This document shows positions 60,856 through 64,000 of a DNA stretch of 64,000 nucleotides, piece by piece. Location of the stretch: the NCBI RefSeq assembly GCF_022832435.1, contig NZ_JALHLF010000008.1, forward strand, positions 22,662 to 86,661, given 5' to 3'. The notes beneath the pieces are model-generated. The model was not told where the DNA came from, ran no database searches, and saw only the letters and a list, made by a program, of their open reading frames with translations. Made by a program: the position numbers and the translations under genes. The stretch is from Novosphingobium organovorum (GTDB lineage Bacteria > Pseudomonadota > Alphaproteobacteria > Sphingomonadales > Sphingomonadaceae). Position 1 is the first letter of the stretch, and each line of letters opens with the position of its first letter.

Positions 60856-61416
60856 ATGTCGGATAAGTCTTCCAAGGACGACAATACGGTCATCATCAAG
60901 AAGTACGCCAACCGGCGGCTCTACAACACCCGTTCGTCGAGCTACATCACGCTGGAGCACCTTGCTGCGATGACGCGCGAGGGCGTGGACTACAAGGTGA
61001 TCGACGCCAAGTCGGGCAATGACATCACGCACACGATCCTGACGCAGATCATCATGGAAGAAGAATCGAACGGCGAGCAGATGCTCCCGGTCAACTTCCT
61101 ACGCGAACTGATCGGTATGTACGGCAACCAGATGCAGTCGCTGATCCCGCACTACCTCGAAGCCTCGATGGAAAACTTCCGCGCCAACCAGTCCAAGCTC
61201 GCCAAGGCGTTCGAGGATAGCCTGGGCAACAACCCGCTGGCCAAGCTGGCCGAACAGAACATGGCGATGTTCCGGGCCGCCTCGGCCGCCTTCATGCCAG
61301 GGGCCGAAAAACCCGAAGCTGCGGCACCGCGCAGCGAAGATGGGGACAAGGACCTTGCCGCGCTGCGCGATCAGATGGCCGAAATGCAAAAGAGGCTTGA
61401 CGCACTCGGCAAATAA
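60856..61416 (+). CDS. phaR: Polyhydroxyalkanoate synthesis repressor PhaR
   Basis: PhaR represses phasin genes and senses polyhydroxyalkanoate granules. The 186-residue product has the PHB/PHA accumulation regulator DNA-binding domain (IIKKYANRRLYNTRSSSYITLEHL), the PHA-binding segment (LLP-like MLPVNFLRELIGMYGNQMQSLIPHYLEASM) and a short C-terminal coiled coil (LAALRDQMAEMQKRLDALGK). GAGGGA lies 5 nt before the ATG. No pha biosynthesis genes lie in the window. Confidence 0.95.
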   Translation: MSDKSSKDDNTVIIKKYANRRLYNTRSSSYITLEHLAAMTREGVDYKVIDAKSGNDITHTILTQIIMEEESNGEQMLPVNFLRELIGMYGNQMQSLIPHYLEASMENFRANQSKLAKAFEDSLGNNPLAKLAEQNMAMFRAASAAFMPGAEKPEAAAPRSEDGDKDLAALRDQMAEMQKRLDALGK

Positions 61417-61434
61417 GTATCTGCGCAAGGGCTT

Positions 61435-61463
61435 GGCGCCGGTGATTCCGGCGCCTTGTTTTT
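61435..61463 (+). terminator. Rho-independent terminator of phaR
   Basis: GGCGCCGG-TGATT-CCGGCGCC followed by TTGTTTTT is an 8-bp perfect GC stem with T-run, 18 bp after the phaR stop. Confidence 0.92.
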
Positions 61464-61515
61464 CCACCTTGCCGGCGGCTTCGACCGCCTGAATGCAGAT
61501 ACAGAAAGTGCGCCC

Positions 61516-63054
61516 GTGTCCGCTATCCGCCATGCCCTGAACACCAAGCGCGAGAACGATTTCGCCCAATGGTATCAGGAGGTTATCGCCGAGGCCGAGA
61601 TGGCCGAGGAATCCGGTGTCCGTGGCTGCATGGTGATCAAGCCGTGGGGCTATGGTATCTGGGAGCGCATGCAGCGCCTGATGGATGACCGCATCAAGGA
61701 TGCCGGCGTCTCCAACTGTTACTTCCCGCTGTTCATCCCGCTGTCCTATTTCGCCAAGGAAGCCGAACACGTCGACGGCTTTGCCAAGGAAATGGCGGTC
61801 GTTACCCACCACCGTCTCGTCTCGGACGGCAAGGGCGGGCTGGTGCCCGATCCCGAAGCCAAGCTCGAAGAACCGCTGATCGTTCGCCCGACCTCGGAAA
61901 CGGTGATCGGCCAGGCGATGGGCCGCTGGGTGCAGTCCTGGCGCGACCTGCCGCTGATGACCAACCAGTGGGCCAACGTCGTGCGTTGGGAAATGCGCAC
62001 ACGCATGTTCCTGCGCACCAGCGAGTTTCTCTGGCAGGAAGGCCACACCGCGCACGCCGATCGCGCCGACGCGCTGGAGGAAACGCTGCGCGCGCTCGAG
62101 ATGTACCGCGAATTTTCCGAGAACGTGCTCGCCATGCCGGTGATCGCGGGCGAAAAGCCCGAGAACGAGCGTTTTCCCGGCGCCGTCGCGACTTATTCGA
62201 TCGAAGCGATGATGCAGGACGGCAAGGCGCTCCAGGCGGGCACCTCGCACTATCTGGGCACGGGCTTTGCCAAGGCGGCGGGGATTTCCTACCAGGACAA
62301 GGAGGGCGTCCAGCAGCTGTGCCACACGACCTCGTGGGGCACTTCGACCCGCATGGTCGGCGGTCTCATCATGACCCACGGCGATGACGATGGCCTGCGC
62401 GTGCCGCCCGCCGTCGCGCCGCACCAGATCGTGATCCTGCCGATGCTGCGCGACAAGCCCGAGGATGTCGAGCTGCTGGCCTACTGCGAAGACCTGCGCA
62501 AGGCGCTGGCCGGGCAACAGGCGCTGGGCGAGAAGGTCCGCGTGCTGCTTGACAAGCGTTCGGGCAAGGCGGCGGTCAAGCGTTGGGGCTGGGTCAAGAA
62601 GGGCGTTCCGCTGATCCTCGAAATCGGTGGCCGCGATGCCGAGAACGGCCAGATCACCGTGGTTCGCCGCGACCAGCTTTGGAACGAGGCGGGCAAGGTC
62701 AACTTCAAGGCCATGACGCGCGAAGTTTTCGTGGACATTGCCGCGAGCGAGCTGGAAGACCTCCAGGTCGCGCTGTTCGACCAAGCCAAGGCCAAGCGAG
62801 ACGCCGCCATTACTCCGGTGGCCAGCTTCGAGGACCTCGCGGCTTTCTTTGCCGAGAGCAAGAAGTACCCGGGCTGGGCCGAAGTGCAGTGGTCGCGCCC
62901 GACCGGGGCCGCGCTCGAAGAGGTGGTCCAGCGTTTGAAGGCGCTCAAGCTGACGATGCGCAACACCCCGCTCGATCCCGCGCCGGTGGAGGGTGCCTGC
63001 ATCTTTACCGGCGAGCCGGCGGTCGAGCGTATCTACGTCGCGCGCGCGTACTGA
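61516..63054 (+). CDS. proS: Prolyl-tRNA synthetase (eukaryote/archaeal-type)
   Basis: ProRS charges tRNA-Pro. The 512-residue class II product has the type 3 (eukaryote/archaeal-style) order: KPWGYGIWERMQRLMD near the N-terminus, motif 2 region TNQWANVVRWEMRTRMFLRTSEFLWQEGHTAHA and TSWGTSTRMVGGLIMTHGDDDGL. An anticodon domain follows, then a C-terminal extension ending in Tyr (VARAY). It lacks the bacterial INS editing insertion. The start is a GTG at 61516 (VSAIRHALNTKRE); the frame stays open upstream through the phaR terminator, which is not coding. Confidence 0.96.
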   Translation: MSAIRHALNTKRENDFAQWYQEVIAEAEMAEESGVRGCMVIKPWGYGIWERMQRLMDDRIKDAGVSNCYFPLFIPLSYFAKEAEHVDGFAKEMAVVTHHRLVSDGKGGLVPDPEAKLEEPLIVRPTSETVIGQAMGRWVQSWRDLPLMTNQWANVVRWEMRTRMFLRTSEFLWQEGHTAHADRADALEETLRALEMYREFSENVLAMPVIAGEKPENERFPGAVATYSIEAMMQDGKALQAGTSHYLGTGFAKAAGISYQDKEGVQQLCHTTSWGTSTRMVGGLIMTHGDDDGLRVPPAVAPHQIVILPMLRDKPEDVELLAYCEDLRKALAGQQALGEKVRVLLDKRSGKAAVKRWGWVKKGVPLILEIGGRDAENGQITVVRRDQLWNEAGKVNFKAMTREVFVDIAASELEDLQVALFDQAKAKRDAAITPVASFEDLAAFFAESKKYPGWAEVQWSRPTGAALEEVVQRLKALKLTMRNTPLDPAPVEGACIFTGEPAVERIYVARAY

Positions 63055-63065
63055 TCGTCTACCAG

Positions 63066-63110
63066 CGCCCGCCGAGCCGATCCGCCATCAGGACCGGCTC
63101 GGCGGGCGTT
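63066..63110 (+). terminator. Terminator of proS
   Basis: CGCCCGCCGAGCC pairs perfectly with GGCTCGGCGGGCG around a 17-nt loop, 12 bp after the proS stop, followed by TT. Strong stem, short T-run. Confidence 0.75.
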
Positions 63111-63189
63111 CGTGTGCCCATGAACCGGAGAAGCGCGGCTTGTTCGGCAGGGCTTGCCAAGAGGGATCGCAGCCTCAAGACTGGCGGGC

Positions 63190-64000
63190 ATGACATCGAA
63201 CCTTGCTCGCCGGGGCCTTGCCCTTGGCTTCGTCACCTCCAGTTTCCTCGCGCTGATCCCGGCGTCGCCCGCCCTGGCCGAGCCGGTCGCTCCCGCGTCG
63301 CAGGCGCATCTGCGCGCCGACGTGGAAAAGCTCGTCTCGTTCGGCACCCGGCACACGCTGTCCTCGGCCACGGACCCCCGGCGTGGGATCGGTGCGGCAA
63401 GGGCCTGGGCCGCGGCGGAGTTCGCCAGGACCGGCAAGGCCTGCGGCAACTGCCTCGAGGTGGTCCAGCCCGAGCAGACCGTGACCGGCACGCGCATCCC
63501 GGCGCCCACGCGCATCGTCGACGTCGTGGCCATCCAGAAGGGCACGCAGCGCCCCGATGAAGTGGTCATCGTCCAGGGACACATCGACAGCCGCGTGAGC
63601 GACGTGATGGACACCACCCACGATGCGCCGGGTGCCAACGACGATGCCTCGGGCGTCGCGCTGGTGCTTGAGGCTGCCCGCGTCCTCTCGCAGCATCGCT
63701 ATCCGGTGACGATCGTCTACGCCGCGCTCTCGGGCGAGGAGCAGGGGCTCTACGGGGGCAAGGTGCTGGCCGACTACGCCAAGGCGCGAGGCTGGACCGT
63801 CAAGGGGGTGCTCAACAACGACATCGTGGGCGGCTCGTGCGGGTCGGATGGCTATTGCGACGATGCGCATGTGCGAGTCTTCTCCGAAGGCCCGCGCGCC
63901 GACGAGGGCGATGCGACGCGCGCCGCCGTGCGCCGGTTCGGCGGCGAGAACGACAGCCCGGCGCGCAACCTCTCGCGCTACATCGCAGCGTTGGCAGGCG
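63190..64000 (+). CDS. Exported M28-family zinc aminopeptidase (partial, runs off the window)
   Basis: From the ATG at 63190 the frame stays open to the window end (270 codons). A signal peptide (cleavage likely after ALA, about residue 31) precedes an M28 peptidase domain. Its zinc ligands and catalytic acid are visible: GHIDSR, DAPGANDDASG, SGEEQGLYGG and NNDIVGG. Two Cys pairs (CGNC, CGSDGYC) may form disulfides in the periplasm. The C-terminal part, including the last zinc ligand, lies beyond the window. Confidence 0.93.
   Translation, partial: MTSNLARRGLALGFVTSSFLALIPASPALAEPVAPASQAHLRADVEKLVSFGTRHTLSSATDPRRGIGAARAWAAAEFARTGKACGNCLEVVQPEQTVTGTRIPAPTRIVDVVAIQKGTQRPDEVVIVQGHIDSRVSDVMDTTHDAPGANDDASGVALVLEAARVLSQHRYPVTIVYAALSGEEQGLYGGKVLADYAKARGWTVKGVLNNDIVGGSCGSDGYCDDAHVRVFSEGPRADEGDATRAAVRRFGGENDSPARNLSRYIAALAG

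Overview
The window reads as GC-rich alphaproteobacterial chromosome, most likely from the Sphingomonadales (Novosphingobium/Sphingobium type). This placement is inferred from gene content and order: rph-rdgB-hemW-xerC opposite hrcA-grpE, glyQ-glyS followed by pyruvate phosphate dikinase, an eukaryote/archaeal-type (about 510 aa) ProRS, PhaR, a DOMON-like protein, and a PEP-CTERM/exosortase substrate. Nearly all DNA is coding. Most start sites are fixed by 4-bp ATGA or GTGA stop/start overlaps. I see no prophage, insertion sequence, CRISPR array or recognisable defence system.

Layout. 1-6.3 kb: three identical-period tRNA-Lys(CTT) genes and the cell-shape operon mreB-mreC-mreD-mrdA-rodA, all on the minus strand. 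6.5-12.5 kb: mutL (endonuclease type), a small lipoprotein, ychF, a TPR lipoprotein and a Ser/Thr/Gly-repeat PEP-CTERM protein preceded by a near-perfect sigma-54 promoter. 12.6-16 kb: pth, rplY and two tandem TraB/GumN proteins. 16-24.4 kb: glyQS, ppdK, a methyltransferase, comF, a structured intergenic region with a minus-strand terminator, and hisI. 24.4-29.3 kb: dienelactone hydrolase, an MFS-cysK coupled pair, PilZ, tyrS. 29.4-36.7 kb: accessory metabolism, comprising DOMON-like plus NamZ/DUF1343, a ring-opening dioxygenase, an operon of a secreted protein, GFA and DUF817, a GT87 enzyme, and a NYN-LOTUS protein. 36.7-43.2 kb: parE, LpoA-like, rsmI, yraN, a His-rich secreted peptide, gshB, dedA. 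43.2-44 kb: a decayed aqpZ. 44-54.2 kb: xerC-hemW-rdgB-rph, hrcA-grpE, small envelope proteins, a copper chaperone, dnaK-dnaJ. 54.2-64 kb: patatin, radA, cvpA, an Fe-S scaffold, an MHS-type transporter, phaR, proS, and the start of an M28 peptidase.

How it fits together. The genes are mostly housekeeping: peptidoglycan elongation (Mre/PBP2/RodA, LpoA-like activator, NamZ-type recycling), proteostasis (HrcA, GrpE, DnaK, DnaJ), translation (GlyRS, TyrRS, ProRS, L25, Pth, RsmI, YchF) and DNA repair and segregation (MutL, RadA, ParE, XerC). The less ordinary signals are regulatory or degenerative. They are the sigma-54 promoter with a candidate enhancer ahead of the PEP-CTERM gene, a heat-shock promoter and leader hairpin before dnaK, an inverted repeat abutting hrcA, palindromes before phaR, a candidate terminator/attenuator in the rplY leader, a stem structure touching the start codon of a lipoprotein gene, an unidentified structured transcript between comF and hisI, and an aquaporin gene collapsed by a frameshift plus an internal deletion. 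No wholly new multi-gene system can be demonstrated from the sequence alone.
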